Of a stretch of 64,000 nucleotides of DNA, positions 12,601 through 24,031 are shown one piece after another; the first letter of the stretch is position 1, and each line of letters starts with the position of its first letter. A program made the translations under genes and the position numbers. Under the pieces are notes generated by a model. That model did no database searches. It saw nothing but the letters and a program-made list of their open reading frames with translations, and was not told the DNA's origin. The stretch is taken from positions 16,003,679-16,067,678 of the forward strand of contig CM028923.1 of NCBI GenBank assembly GCA_016801845.1. Reading direction: 5' to 3'. The stretch is from Polydactylus sextarius. Lineage: Eukaryota > Chordata > Actinopteri > Polynemidae.

Positions 12601-15600
12601 TCAGATAAACGCATGCATTTGTCAGACTAAATGTCAAAATTATGAGCTAGTTATGAGATATTGAGTAGGACACTAATGAAGACAGATTTTAAATGAACAG
12701 TCATACAGGCCGACAGACACTGACACACAGATCTGTGATAAGTTACTCAGCTGATTTATCAGCTGTGCCGCAACACAGTAATCAACCATGTGTTTGGTAG
12801 AGTTTCAACTCTAATCCAAACTGTGGCCAAACTGTTACTGTGGTTTATATGAGGCTTATATTTCTGTTTATAGACCCAGATAACAATTTACACTGGTTTT
12901 CTTAGTAGAAACTGACTTTTCTCTGTGTATAAGAAATGAGAAGCAACAGAAAACGGTGATCTTGATTTCTAGAAATGGCGTCGAGTCACGATTAAAAGCG
13001 CTTTGCTACCTTCACACAAATTAAAGCTACTGGATGTGAACATATGAATTTCATTACAAAACATTAAATAAATTATTATTTCAAATTTGATTTGGAAAGT
13101 CCCCATGATATGAGTAAAACTCAACAATGTCGTGATATATAATGGCAGACAATGAAGTGTTCATGCTCCTTCACCTGTTTGCAGTCAGAGTGTTTCTTGG
13201 TGCTAACTGGGACTTTGGGGATGAATGTGGCAGCTCCTCTCCATGGTTTGGGGACTAAAGCAGGGGGTGAGGTAGGCCCATCTGAGAAATCCATGTCCCA
13301 GCAGTCTGGAAGCTCCCGCTCCCTCATGGCCTGGAAATCCTCCTTCCAGTTCTGAGCAGGAGGAGTCTCCACATCAGTCAGGTAGTGTCTGTTGAAAAAC
13401 TGCCATATCACCAACAGAGCATCAGTGAATCCTGAAGCATGCTCACAGCCACACAGACATAAAAGAACTGGACACTGGTCTTACCTCCTTAGAAGCCTCA
13501 GGTTTAGATGTTGATAGACCTGCAGGATGAAGAAATATAAAGTCTGAAGAACCAGATCCACAAGTTCCTTTTAGGTTGAACTTAAATCTTTGCATTTGTT
13601 TTTTGACCCATTACAGGTCAGTGTAATCTTATGCATGTATAATCTAATGTATAAACTTACTGCTGTGGCTGCTGGAGTTCAGCAACACTTCCGGAGTCTT
13701 GTTGGGAGGAGGTGGGAGACAGGTGAAATACTTGTAATTTGACAGTCTCATGAGCTCCTCTTTCAACAACTTGACTGAAAAGATTAGAAAAGATAGTTTT
13801 AAAAAAATATACACACACACCACTAAATTAACATGACTTTGGCAATTTTACATTTATCATAGATCTGGAGGAGTTCATACAACCTATACACACGTTTCAC
13901 TCTTCAATGCATCTTCAATACACAATTTAAGACTAATACCACTTATATCACTAAACCAAATATTAATCTAGAACCAAAAGCTCATATTATGGCTCAACCC
14001 TGTTGCTTTGTTTAATTTGACACATTTTTTTTTCCCCGTCATGACCAGTGAAAATTATGGAGTCTGACTGAATTAAGGAGGTGTGAATTCAACTGAGCAG
14101 TGTAACAAACAAACTCAAAGCCAGACAGCTGTCTTTGTTAACTCAGACGGTCTCGATGCCGCGTGTTCACATGTTTGAAGCGTCGTTTGCATCATCTTCC
14201 AAACGCAACAGTTGTGTCCTGATTGCTTTATGCAAAAGAAACATGTTCTTATGATGAAATATCACAGTATACAGCAACGGTGTTGCTGAAATAATGGAAA
14301 AAAAAAAAAAAAAAAAAAAAAGAGGAATGCCGGCAGAAAACTGATGTTAATATATGCAAGTCAATATATTCATTTTAACCACTCTGCAGTAAACAAGAGG
14401 AACTGAGGGGGAACTAACATTCAGAGTTTGATACTTTTAAGTTGATGCAGCAGATTTAAACATGATACTGAAGAGGCATAGTTAGTCTGCAAACGAAGTA
14501 GATGTAGAAATCACTACTGAAAACTCCCATCCCATCTAACAGTAACCTAAGATCACCAACTGAAAGCACGTAGGTCACCATGGCAACAACACAAAGCAGT
14601 CTGTGCAGCTATAAGAGCAGAGCTTATTCTAGTGAGCCAACATACATCTCATTGACTCAACATAAGACGTTTCTCTCGGCTTTAGAACTGAAACTCAGAA
14701 CACATCCTGCTCCAGATGAGGTCAAGTGTTGTGTAGGACGAGGTTAAGACTGCAGCATCAGTTACCATGGTGATGTGGCTGGGTTAAAAAGGGACAACGT
14801 CATGACACGAAACTCTGAATGTAAGCTCAACACACTTTACTAACCCACTAATCTCACTTCACAGGTCATGTCTCAGAGACCGAAGGGTCTGTGGTTCTAA
14901 TTAATACCAGTGTTGAACAGATGAGGCTCAGCTGAGGAGCTCTGATTATTTATTTAACCACCGACATTAGGGGGAATGTAGTACAAACTATTAGACATGT
15001 ATCAAATCTGGAATTCATTTTGTATGTTAATACTTCAATTAGATGTCATTTTATATAAATGAGGGCACAGTGCGAGAAGGATCTTTCCTCCGTCCACATC
15101 AGACATTACAATAATAAGAACATACAACTTGTTGGATATTGTCTCTATAGGTTGTTTAATCCATACACACAAAATATATATTTACAGACCCATCAGTGTA
15201 CTTAAATCACAACATTCAGATGACAAGTCTGGTCAAATAAATTTGCTTTCACAGCAGAAATGATCCACTGAATCTTTAAATCATGCAAAGACTTGATATG
15301 AAATCATATCACAGGCTCCATCCTTCTATTCTATTTGATAAGATTCAGGGCTTTTTTTTTTTTTTTTTAAAGTGCCACATCAGCAGTTACCAACACTGAC
15401 ACGTATTGATTCATCATATTTCTATTTCACTTTACCTCCGATCAAAATAATGTCAGCTATTCAAAGACGACCACAGTCAACACCTCAACCTACAGGTGAG
15501 GATGAATAAGAGTCTGTCTATAATCAGACATGTATTGAAGAGGATCAGGCCTGTGGTTTAGAAAACATACTCACATGTGGATCCTGCCACTGGTTTGTCT

Positions 15601-16025
15601 CTCCCTTCCAGCAGATCCATGTAGACCCCAGCTGCCTGCTCCATCTGCTCTGATAAACTACGACACAATGAAGAGAGAAGAGATGTCACCGAGGGCTGAG
15701 ACAGCGATGTGGCAACTGAGCTGAAGAGACTAAACACCAGGAAACCTGCGTTACAGGCTACGTTTCCTTTTAGTTCAGCTAAAACTTGCACACACTTTAA
15801 GGACAGTTTTGAAACGTACTATTAATTCAGCTGTTTATACAAGAACTTAGCAAATGTTAGTTTGCATTAATAAACAGTTTGAGATCCAGTTTATTATAAT
15901 TGAATCTAATGAAAGCAGACATGTGACCATAAGTTGTCAGTGCAGATTAATGTTTTTTAGATTTTGGTAATGAAAAACTGAGAGTTTGACTGTAACATCA
16001 TTCTCAGTCATTCAGGGCATGAATG

Positions 16026-16058
<33 letters not shown>

Positions 16059-18602
16059 TTCCAGCCTGAGAGATTGTGTGGCCCTGAGGAGTCAGGGGGT
16101 TTCCAGAAATATCTGCACCTGATGATGCAAGTGCTGAGTCACCGCACATCAACTCACTGGAGACGACGTGGACATTTCATGTGACAAAGACGTTTATCTT
16201 CACAGACAGTGACACTTGGGCTGCTGGAGTGAGAAGGATGAGTCCATTTGCAGTTTAACCTTTGTGAACCATGACTACATCAGCAATAATAGCACAATAC
16301 CACTGAAGGTTTCTGACAGTGCATCCACAATCTGAGGTCATAAAGGTGCAGAGTTACATTCTGCATTAACGTATAGTTAGGCCAGCCACCCTGATGTGTT
16401 GCAGTCGTTGCTATAGTAACATTTTCAAAGAGTACCGATGTCAACTTATCAGTACATTAATGCAGGTTATTCAGGTTACGAAAGGTGCTTTCATCAGCCA
16501 TAAGTACTAAGCAAGGTTAATGCATCAAAGATTTGAAATACTGGACATTATAATCACTTCTATATAAATTAGCCCTCAATGTCCTAGTCCTAGCCCATGT
16601 CTTAGAAATGCCATCAACCTACACAGAAATCTTAAGTCTATTGTAAGTAAAAGCCTAGTTAATGAATCAAAGTGCTCAAATAAGTGCTCTGAAGATCTGA
16701 GGTCAGGGACTGATTAAGGGAGAGAACAGCCAACCAACGAGTGCAGACTGGTTCAATGATTGGGCCTTCAACACTAAAGAAACTGCTGTGACAACCCAGT
16801 CGAGACAAGTTCATGAAAAAGCTGCTGCTTCTCCTCTCCGCTGTGTCGATGGTGATGAGTTTCTCAGGCAATTTGCTCAGTTTCTTCCTTTTTTTTTACC
16901 CTCGTGTGACCTCTGTTGAACTCAGACTCACATTACTAACATTTCACTTATCTCTGAAAGAGGACAACTTCCCACAAATGAGAATTGTAGCTCAGTAATG
17001 AAAGTCAGTAAAGAACAGGTACAACGTCAAGAAATGCAACTGACCCCGGTGGAGAATCATCGGAGTTCTTCCTGCAACACACTCTCATAATAACCAACTG
17101 AAGATGAAATGAAATACAGGATGTGATTTACAGCTACAGCTGAATGGTGCAGTGTGTGGTTCTCCTTCACAGAGCAGGAAATCAAACCATTTTAACAAGA
17201 TATTGTGGTAACTTTCGATACAACAAGTGCCGAATAAGACCACGGTATGTTTCCAACATTTAATATATTGCTTAAATAAGTTCAGTTAGTGGAAACAGTC
17301 TGTGTTTTCATGTTACCTCTGACCCGGTTCAGATTTTTGTGGTTCTCACCTAAGTCGAGTCTCCTTGTTGACCATGACCAGGGCAGCCAGCTGATTCAGG
17401 CTGTGCAGCTGTTGTGCCGAGACGCGAGGGGCCTGGTTGTGTCCGGCCAGCAGGTCTCTCCTGACGTGCTCCTGCTGCAGGCTGTGAAGGATGTGCTGGA
17501 CCTGCAGCACCAAGCTCACGTTCCTTTGCTCCGCATCCACCTTCGCCTTCTTCTGAGCTCTCAGCAGCTGCAGGAGCAAAACATGTCTTCTAGTACAAGT
17601 TCAACAGAAGAGAAGGAGCCTTCTGTGATGAGAGGATTTCATACTCATCACATTTTTCCCCCAATAACAGATCAGAACTATGGTTTATTATTATTTTTAG
17701 TTCTAGTTGTTGTGGTTGCTGCATCAAACTCTATCTCTTGATCAAACTCTATGATCTTGATGTATTATCATGTCAAAGAAAGAACAGCAAAGCTCGACAG
17801 TTTAGTCACAAATGTTACTCTTGGTTCAAATACATCATCTAAACACCTGCTTCCTTTGTTTCAGCTCCAACAAGGAGCCAAAACCGACACAAAGACACAT
17901 GGTCCAATTAAATACTTGACTGTAAATAACTGAGCTAAAGCTGAAGCTGCAGCATCTGAGATAATTTAGCCTTTTGTGATAATATTCTGATTCTAACCAA
18001 AGACACATACAAAGACTTACACTCTGTGTCAAGCCATCCAGGGTTTTGTGCAGGTCCCGAGCAAAATCGAGAACGTGCAACACCTCGTCATACTTCTCCA
18101 CAGCCGCCTGGCAAACAATAATATGGACAAAACTAATGAGTGCAGAGTCTGACCCACGTGATGTTTACATTCAGAGGATCGTGTCTGCATCTAAAGCACA
18201 ACCAGGCCTTACCATCTGATCTTTATTCAGAGCCTCGCCCCGATTCAGCCTCTTCTTGTAGTCTTCTAGTTTCAGCTGTGGACAACAAGGACATGTGACC
18301 AACTCCAAACATCCAGTTCTTAAACACCATTTCCCTCCACCCGATCACCATCCTACCTTCTTTTTCTCCAAGTTGCGGACTTTGTGTTTGAGGCAGATGA
18401 GGCCGTCTTCGATATAGGTTTCGTAGCCTTGGTAAGCGGTGGACACATCCAGGCCCAGCTGCAGGTCAGGCAGCCCGCCGGGTGAACCCACCTTCGTGCT
18501 GCTCGCCATCACCACCAGGTGCTCCTGCTTGTCACTGCCTTCCTCTGAATTATCGAGATGTGAGGTGACATCCAGGGTAGGAGAAGGAGACAGCTGCACC
18601 AT
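6695..18602 (-). CDS. caprin2: Caprin-2 (RNA-binding protein with C-terminal C1q domain)
   Basis: Caprin-2 is a cytoplasmic RNA-granule protein, also linked in vertebrates to canonical Wnt signalling through LRP5/6. Coding exons, 5' to 3': 18602-18357, 18275-18213, 18107-18021, 17567-17350, 15657-15575, 13774-13661, 13519-13485, 13399-13175, 12431-12390, 12304-12176, 11618-11540, 11329-11280, 11167-11060, 10979-10878, 10792-10652, 9925-9781, 9678-9505, 9307-9246, 8220-8166, 7269-6695. All phases close, giving 910 residues. The N-terminal homology region contains YETYIEDGLICLKHK followed by a coiled coil (about residues 60-270). SLSDLPKDPILRK lies near 385-400 and an RGG-rich stretch (RGSVRGMARGGKG, YRRGGGRH) near 640-718. 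The C1q domain is residues 779-910 and ends FSGFLLYQD. The start MVQLSPSP matches the conserved internal Met of human CAPRIN2. An in-frame Met 13 codons upstream (18641) is an alternative. The two smallest exons (35 and 42 bp) are the least certain. Confidence 0.93.
8907..14321. repeat. Four poly(A)/poly(T) runs within caprin2 introns
   Basis: Uninterrupted A-runs of about 19-27 bases occur at 8,907-8,932, 11,249-11,267, 12,094-12,120 and 14,299-14,321. They may mark old retroposed insertions or assembly-prone homopolymers. No target-site duplications were identified by eye. Confidence 0.7.
16029..16058 (+). repeat. (GT)n microsatellite in a caprin2 intron
   Basis: About 15 GT units, a simple dinucleotide tract in the intron between the exons at 17,350 and 15,657. 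Confidence 0.9.
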
Positions 18603-18701
18603 GTTGAGCTCCACACTTGACGGACACACAGACACACACATTTTAACTGTCAGGGTGTTGAGCCATGCTGTGTCTGTGCCATGCAGCTGCAACACAAGGG
18701 A

Positions 18702-18833
18702 TGCTGCTGCTGCTGCTGCTGGTGCCAAGCTGAGTGTTTGAACAGAGATGGAGGTGGACTGCCCAGTTTGGGCAGCGGCCAACCCCGTGACATTGCATTT
18801 ATACCGAGCAGCTGAACAGCGTGGGATGAATCA

Positions 18834-18866
<33 letters not shown>
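18702..18866. repeat. Two trinucleotide tracts in the caprin2 5' region
   Basis: A (GCT) tract lies near 18,702-18,721 and a (GCA) tract of about ten units at 18,838-18,866. Both lie just upstream of the proposed caprin2 start. On the minus strand the first tract could be read as an Ala run in frame with the coding exon, but no in-frame ATG precedes it before a stop, so I treat both as noncoding. Confidence 0.75.
18798..18805 (-). promoter_or_regulatory. Second TATA-like element near caprin2
   Basis: The minus strand reads GGTATAAATGC here, about 200 bp upstream of the caprin2 ATG and downstream of the first promoter candidate. It could serve an alternative short-leader transcript. Support is the motif only. 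Confidence 0.3.
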
Positions 18867-18867
<1 letters not shown>

Positions 18868-19168
18868 CAGTCACACAGAGCAGAGATGGTTAAATGTCCC
18901 TCATGTTTATCCTGAGGACAGGGAGGGACTGATGCCAGCAGGATGGAGGTTCGGTCATTATCACACACAGCAAACGATTAAAAACACAAACTTCACCTGA
19001 GACAATCACATCCTGTCACATCAGACCGCACCGCGAGTCAAACTTTGATTCCACATCAAACCGATTTGAAGTTTAATCGCCACACACGTCAGCATTTTAT
19101 TTGAAAATAAATAAATAAATAGATTTTTTAAAAAAAACAGACAAACAAACAGAAAACAGCTGACCCAC

Positions 19169-19345
19169 CTCGTGTCTTTGGCTCGTGCGCGTTAGAATCC
19201 TCGCAGGGGATGAGCCGCTGGACATCCGACAGCCCCGAACCACACGAGCCTCCGCCGTGATGCATGCAGAGGCCGCGCCGGTGTCAGCGTACACCTTTAT
19301 ACCCTGCTGGACACACAGCGGCTCCGCCGGGGGCGGGAACAGCAC
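19169..19345 (-). promoter_or_regulatory. caprin2: caprin2 core promoter and noncoding first exon
   Basis: On the minus strand a GC box (CCCGCCCCC, near 19,330) is followed by TATAAA at 19,301-19,296. About 130 bases of CpG-rich leader then end in a donor (ACGAG|GTGGGT) at 19,169/19,168. This arrangement suits a TATA-driven promoter with a first exon of about 19,265 to 19,169. The leader contains an upstream ATG (near 19,266) that stays open to the donor. The start site is inferred, not observed. Confidence 0.55.
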
Positions 19346-19472
19346 AAGCACATCCGGTTCTGGCTCCTGACCCGGACGGACGGTCACACGGTGGAACCGC
19401 CGTCACATTGATGGACTCACACTGTGGGACACTTCATCATTGTTTTACAGCATCACTGTGAAGATTACAGTG

Positions 19473-19518
<46 letters not shown>

Positions 19519-22500
19519 TGACTTTAAATATCCATTATAATCCTAATTATTATTATTATTATCACTAATTCCCTCAGGGGCATCACCTGCTGAGGCGCTG
19601 GTTGTGACCCTTCCTCTGTGATGCAGCTGATGCAGTTTATAGGAAACATGCTCATTTCATTCATTTTTAAGTTTATTGTTAAATAAAAGGGATTTGTTCA
19701 TCTGTAAGTTAAGAGCTAGTACACAATAAAGTATCCTACAGCGGCTTTAACTGTCTCAGTTGTGCTGAGAACATTTTGTTTGCATCTGAAAACATTTTAG
19801 ATGAGAAGTCAAAGAAAATCAAAAAAATAAATAAATGTAGTTTTCACTTCTTTTCTCTGAGAATGGTTGATATGTGAGTATAGTCTACATGGGATCTGTG
19901 TTTACTAACTTCAGTACCAACACAATGATAAAACTTGTAAATGAGGTCAATTCCTACTGCGCCCTGCAGCGCCCCCACGCGGTGGAGGACTGATGCAACA
20001 CGCTGCAGGAGCAGGGCTGCACCAGACACGAGTTTTTCATGGGAGAGTGACCCTGTTTGAAATGTGAAACTAGTACAGACGATTGCTACATTTGTGACAA
20101 ATGAGCAGTTATCATAAGAACAATGAGAAAGTGACACGACCATTACTCATGGAAACAACAGTGACACATTAACATGTGTTCAACATCACTGTAAGGTTGG
20201 ATGAGGTGAACGACTTTATTATAAATGCTAAGTATTTAATTTACAAAATGAATCCTAAACATTACTTAGGGATTACATATGAACTGTTCTCTTATTCAAT
20301 GTTTTAGTCTGTATTAGAGACCAAAAAGAAGTTATGGTTATAGTCTGGTTCACACATTTATTATGTATTTGTCATTTTTATAATGAATCAGAGTGTGAAT
20401 AATAATGATGAGTTGCCACTGAGTCCTGTAACATTTCACAGATCCAGTTTTCAGAGGACTGTCTTAACCTCTGGTCCACCATAATCCTGAGTCCCCAGCA
20501 TCAGTCCACACACACACACACACACACTACCTCATATGGGCCGACCTCTGCTACTGAACCAGCCTAAAATAAAAAAAAAAAAAAAATAAAAGTAGAAATA
20601 AAAGTGACACAGAATAGTTAACATTAGATATTACACAGAATTTCAGTTATGACAGAAGGATCCACATCAGATCCACCCATACAGGTTCTGAATCCTATTT
20701 GGGCCTAGTTTGAACCTGAGATAATAATCTCATCATCTTGAGATGAGATAGACATTAATTTGTGACTTTGACACAGAAGTTTAAAAAATAATTGGGATTA
20801 ATGACGTGTAAATTTCAATGATGTAAAAAGTTGTGTTTTTAGATCATCCTGCTGCCCAAGTCTGGCCAAAACCGTGGAAGACCTACATTCTTTCAAATCT
20901 GAAGGAGGAAGCAAAGGAATGTTTTACAATATAATAAACAATTCTGGTAATACATCTATTTTTAAGATTCATTCTTCTGATCTATAACATTAAATTGTTT
21001 TGTTTTTTTAAGGAATCATTAGGGAGTCGTTATTTTATTTGCATAATATAGAAATATAAAGGTTTATTATTATTCACCTTATATCCAGACACAATATAAT
21101 TGATTTTCTGAAACTGGACACAAATAAAATGATGTCATAAAGGGTGATTTTGTGTTATTCCCTTGTATTGTACATGCAAATATGTTGCTATTGTGAGAGA
21201 TTAATTTACCAGTGTAAATAATAGTGGTAACAGAGAGCATAGTTGGAAACAACCTTTACTGATTTTTATAGGTTTTTAAATATTTCAGTTTGACAGGGTC
21301 TCTGCTGTGTTTATAAATATATTATCTGAGCTTATCTGTGTCAAGAAATGTGTTTCACCTGTGTCTAGTCTACTTCCTTGTGTATATGTACACGTCCCTT
21401 CCTTCGGTTTTCTTTGTTGGGTCATCTGTGTCTCTGTCTTTATTTGCTGGACGTCTGGCTTTGCTCTGTTTTTTCAGTTTTTTTTTTCTTGCATCTTCAG
21501 TAAGTTTGTTTCTTTGTTTTGTTTGAATTAACCCTGTTTCTGCGTTCTACTCGGCTACATCCACCGTCACTTTCAGCATTTTGTCTCTAGTCTTTAGGAT
21601 TGTTATACAGGATATGACGACACCTCTGAGGCAAAGAGACAGATTGCCACAACAGCACCACATGTGATCAACCACTGACACAATCATTATCATTACCAAC
21701 ACAAGACGTGATCAGAAATATCACAGATATTTTATCAAACAGAAACAAAACAGATGAATTACTGCAAAACAACAAAAGTTCTTCCGGTCTATAGTGGATC
21801 AGAATCATGTTACATAGACTCTCAAAACTCCACCCCAGCTACACCTTCAGCTTCAGTTACCCAGTCACACCCTCCTCTTTTCTATAAACATAGATTCTTT
21901 ATTATACACAAATATTGAAACACCACTTGGATTGCAGCCAAATCCATCCAATCCAATTATACAGTTGCTACACATTATGTCCATGTGAAACAGTTTTCAG
22001 TTTAACAATAACCATTATCTACAGCTGTGTGGAGGTAAGTATTTACCCTGACACACAGATATGTATTTACACATTGGGACAACATCAGCACAAAAAAAAA
22101 TCCTCTGGTATATATCAGCTTTAAACATTATCTACCAAAACTTAGCACTGAATGTTTAGACACAAGCATTTTCCTATGCAACTCAACTGGACTCTAAAGT
22201 GGGAAGATTAATAGTTATTTGTCCCACTTTAGGAATAAAAAGAGTGGAAATGGCACAGTCTGCCTATATTTGTTGTTAAACTCCATTGTCCACACATACA
22301 GAGAGTGGCCTTTGATAAAACCAGTAACTGGAATAGAAAATGTCAGATAGGAAGTGGATCTATCAATTAAAAAAGCTCAAAGTTTGTCTCAAACTTTTGT
22401 GTGAGTTGTTCACAGAGTAGTAGTAGTTACTGTAGTAATCTGCAAAAGTTGGAATCAAGAGTCAAAAGACAAAACTTTCTGAGAGTTGTAGACATGGAGC

Positions 22501-23090
22501 CAGTTCTGAGAGATCATTTTTCATGGATTCTGCAAACAATGGTACCAACAACCCTTCCCTGTACAATATCAAGTAACATTAGGGTGAAATCTCTTTAACT
22601 TATCCGTTCCTGTCGTGTCACCGGCTCAACCTCTGTGGTTCCTTATGGACTGAGACTCTAGCATGACATGGGACCTACTGATCTCCAAAGATGAGGTTGT
22701 TGTGTCAATGTCAATGTCAAAGGAGGCTGTGCGTTGGACAGATGTCCATGGTTGAGTGCATGGGAATACACAAAGTATGGACTGAATGTTGAACATGAAA
22801 TAAACACAATAAGGATGGAGCTGACGTCTGTCAGGAGGAGGAAGCTATTGTGCGCCTATGGTTTTCCTTCTATTTATTCATAGTCATAAACATCATCTGT
22901 TTCATCGTTTCTGCCTCTTTTCTCTGTGTTATTATTAGTCTGGGATGAATAGTAGTAGTAGTTGTAATAGCAGGTTTGTAGTAACAGTTGCGTTACTTCT
23001 AATGAAAATACCGGAACCGGGACCCGGATTCTCGCTCTGTGTGTAAAACGGGTCTGACTGGTTTGGTTCTGTAGATATAAAACTAATAGA
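19346..23090. other. Intergenic region between caprin2 and calu
   Basis: This is the spacer between two divergently transcribed genes. It contains an (AT)n tract at about 19,477-19,515, a (CA)n tract near 20,508-20,527 and scattered A-rich runs. The T-rich stretch from 21,290 to 21,590, ending in a TCTACTCGGCTACATCCACC string, looks like the 3' end of a LINE. No conserved exon was recognised on either strand. Confidence 0.6.
21290..21590 (+). mobile_element. Possible LINE 3' end
   Basis: The segment is rich in TTTGTTT and TTTCTTTG strings and closes with GAATTAACCCTGTTTCTGCGTTCTACTC. This resembles the 3' tails of fish LINEs in which an A/T-rich stretch precedes a 'CTGCATTTGGGTCC'-like end. 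No coding part is left. The assignment rests on pattern memory only. Confidence 0.3.
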
Positions 23091-23176
23091 TTTGACGACG
23101 TGGCAGGGCGCAGCTGTTACGTTTCTCACCGATGAGTCTCTCCCGCTTCTAACACTGGTCCGCACGCGGCCGGCGA

Positions 23177-23291
23177 CCAATGACAGGAGAGCACGAAAAA
23201 GCGGCTTCTATGACGTCAGCGACGAGGAAGCAGCGCTTGCTGAAGTGGACCAATCAGATCGCGGACAGTGCTCCCGGCGGCTCCGGATTGG
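23177..23291 (+). promoter_or_regulatory. calu: calu promoter: CRE and three CCAAT boxes
   Basis: A perfect cAMP-response palindrome TGACGTCA lies at 23,211-23,218. It is flanked by CCAAT at 23,177-23,181, CCAAT at 23,250-23,254 and the inverted ATTGG at 23,287-23,291. There is no TATA box. The GC-rich block then runs into a noncoding exon ending GACAG|GTGAG at 23,407. Clustered CCAAT boxes with a CRE/ATF site are common in promoters of secretory-pathway proteins, including stress-responsive ones. That link is inference. Confidence 0.6.
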
Positions 23292-23329
23292 CTGCGGTCG
23301 ACGGAAACTGTTCTGCGGGACAGAGTATG

Positions 23330-23407
23330 TGATGGTTCGTGAGCGGGGCAGCAGGAGACGGTGAAGATCGGAGGAGAAGATCAGAAGGTCCAGGAACAGA
23401 CAGACAG
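23330..23407 (+). other. calu: calu noncoding exon 1 (5' UTR)
   Basis: This purine-rich leader (GGAGACGGTGAAGATCGGAG) ends at a strong donor, CAG|GTGAGA. The next acceptor in the gene is TCTGTCAG just before the ATG at 24,032. The left edge is an estimate because no start-site motif fixes it. Confidence 0.5.
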
Positions 23408-24031
23408 GTGAGAGCTGCGCTGGTTGACACGTGATTCATCAGGTCCACATCTGATCTACAGACAGTTTTTATGATCAGCCTCCTCATTTCTGTTTCATCT
23501 TATTATTAACTGGCAAAGTTAACTTGTAAAAACCAAACGACACAATCACAGCCTTTTCTTAGAATTAACACTTGAGAGAAAACAGTTATTTCATGCAAAG
23601 TGAATGTTTACAGAATCACATCAGAATGTTATATCATCAAAATATTCACATAATTAGTGTAAAAAGTGAAAATACTCCTGATGTTAGGGTTAGTTGCATT
23701 AATATACAGAGTGATCTTTGCAAAATGTTGATTAACTCAACTTGAACTTTTATTACCTTTATTAAATGTTTTTAATGAAGTTGTGATCATGTAAACGTTG
23801 CATTTGATATAAACTTTTCTCTCTTAAGTGAAATGAAGCGTTTAAAACAGAAGAAAACAGAAACATTCAAGTGATGACTCTAAATGAAATGAATGAAAAG
23901 TGACCACTCTGTTGGCCCGTCTGTTGTTTTTACTTTCTGTATGTGAGTCTCAGCTGAGATGTGTGAAATCAGACCCTGTTCATTTTCCAATGACAACAAC
24001 AACAACTCTCTGTGTCTCTGTCAGTGGCAGG

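Noticed and set aside
13175..13388. Acceptor TTTTTCAACAG at 13,389 for the caprin2 HYLTDVE exon
   Set aside because: It would break the frame with the preceding exon; the acceptor at ATATGGCAG (exon right end 13,399) restores phase and adds FFNR, matching human FLNRRYMTEV.
18345..18782. N-terminal extension of caprin2 with a poly-Ala run
   Set aside because: The open frame upstream has no ATG before an in-frame stop; the first in-frame ATGs are at 18,641 and 18,602, and the latter matches the conserved MVQL start.
19844..20143. 99-residue minus-strand ORF in the caprin2-calu spacer
   Set aside because: No recognisable domain, no splice or promoter context, and composition like the surrounding noncoding DNA.
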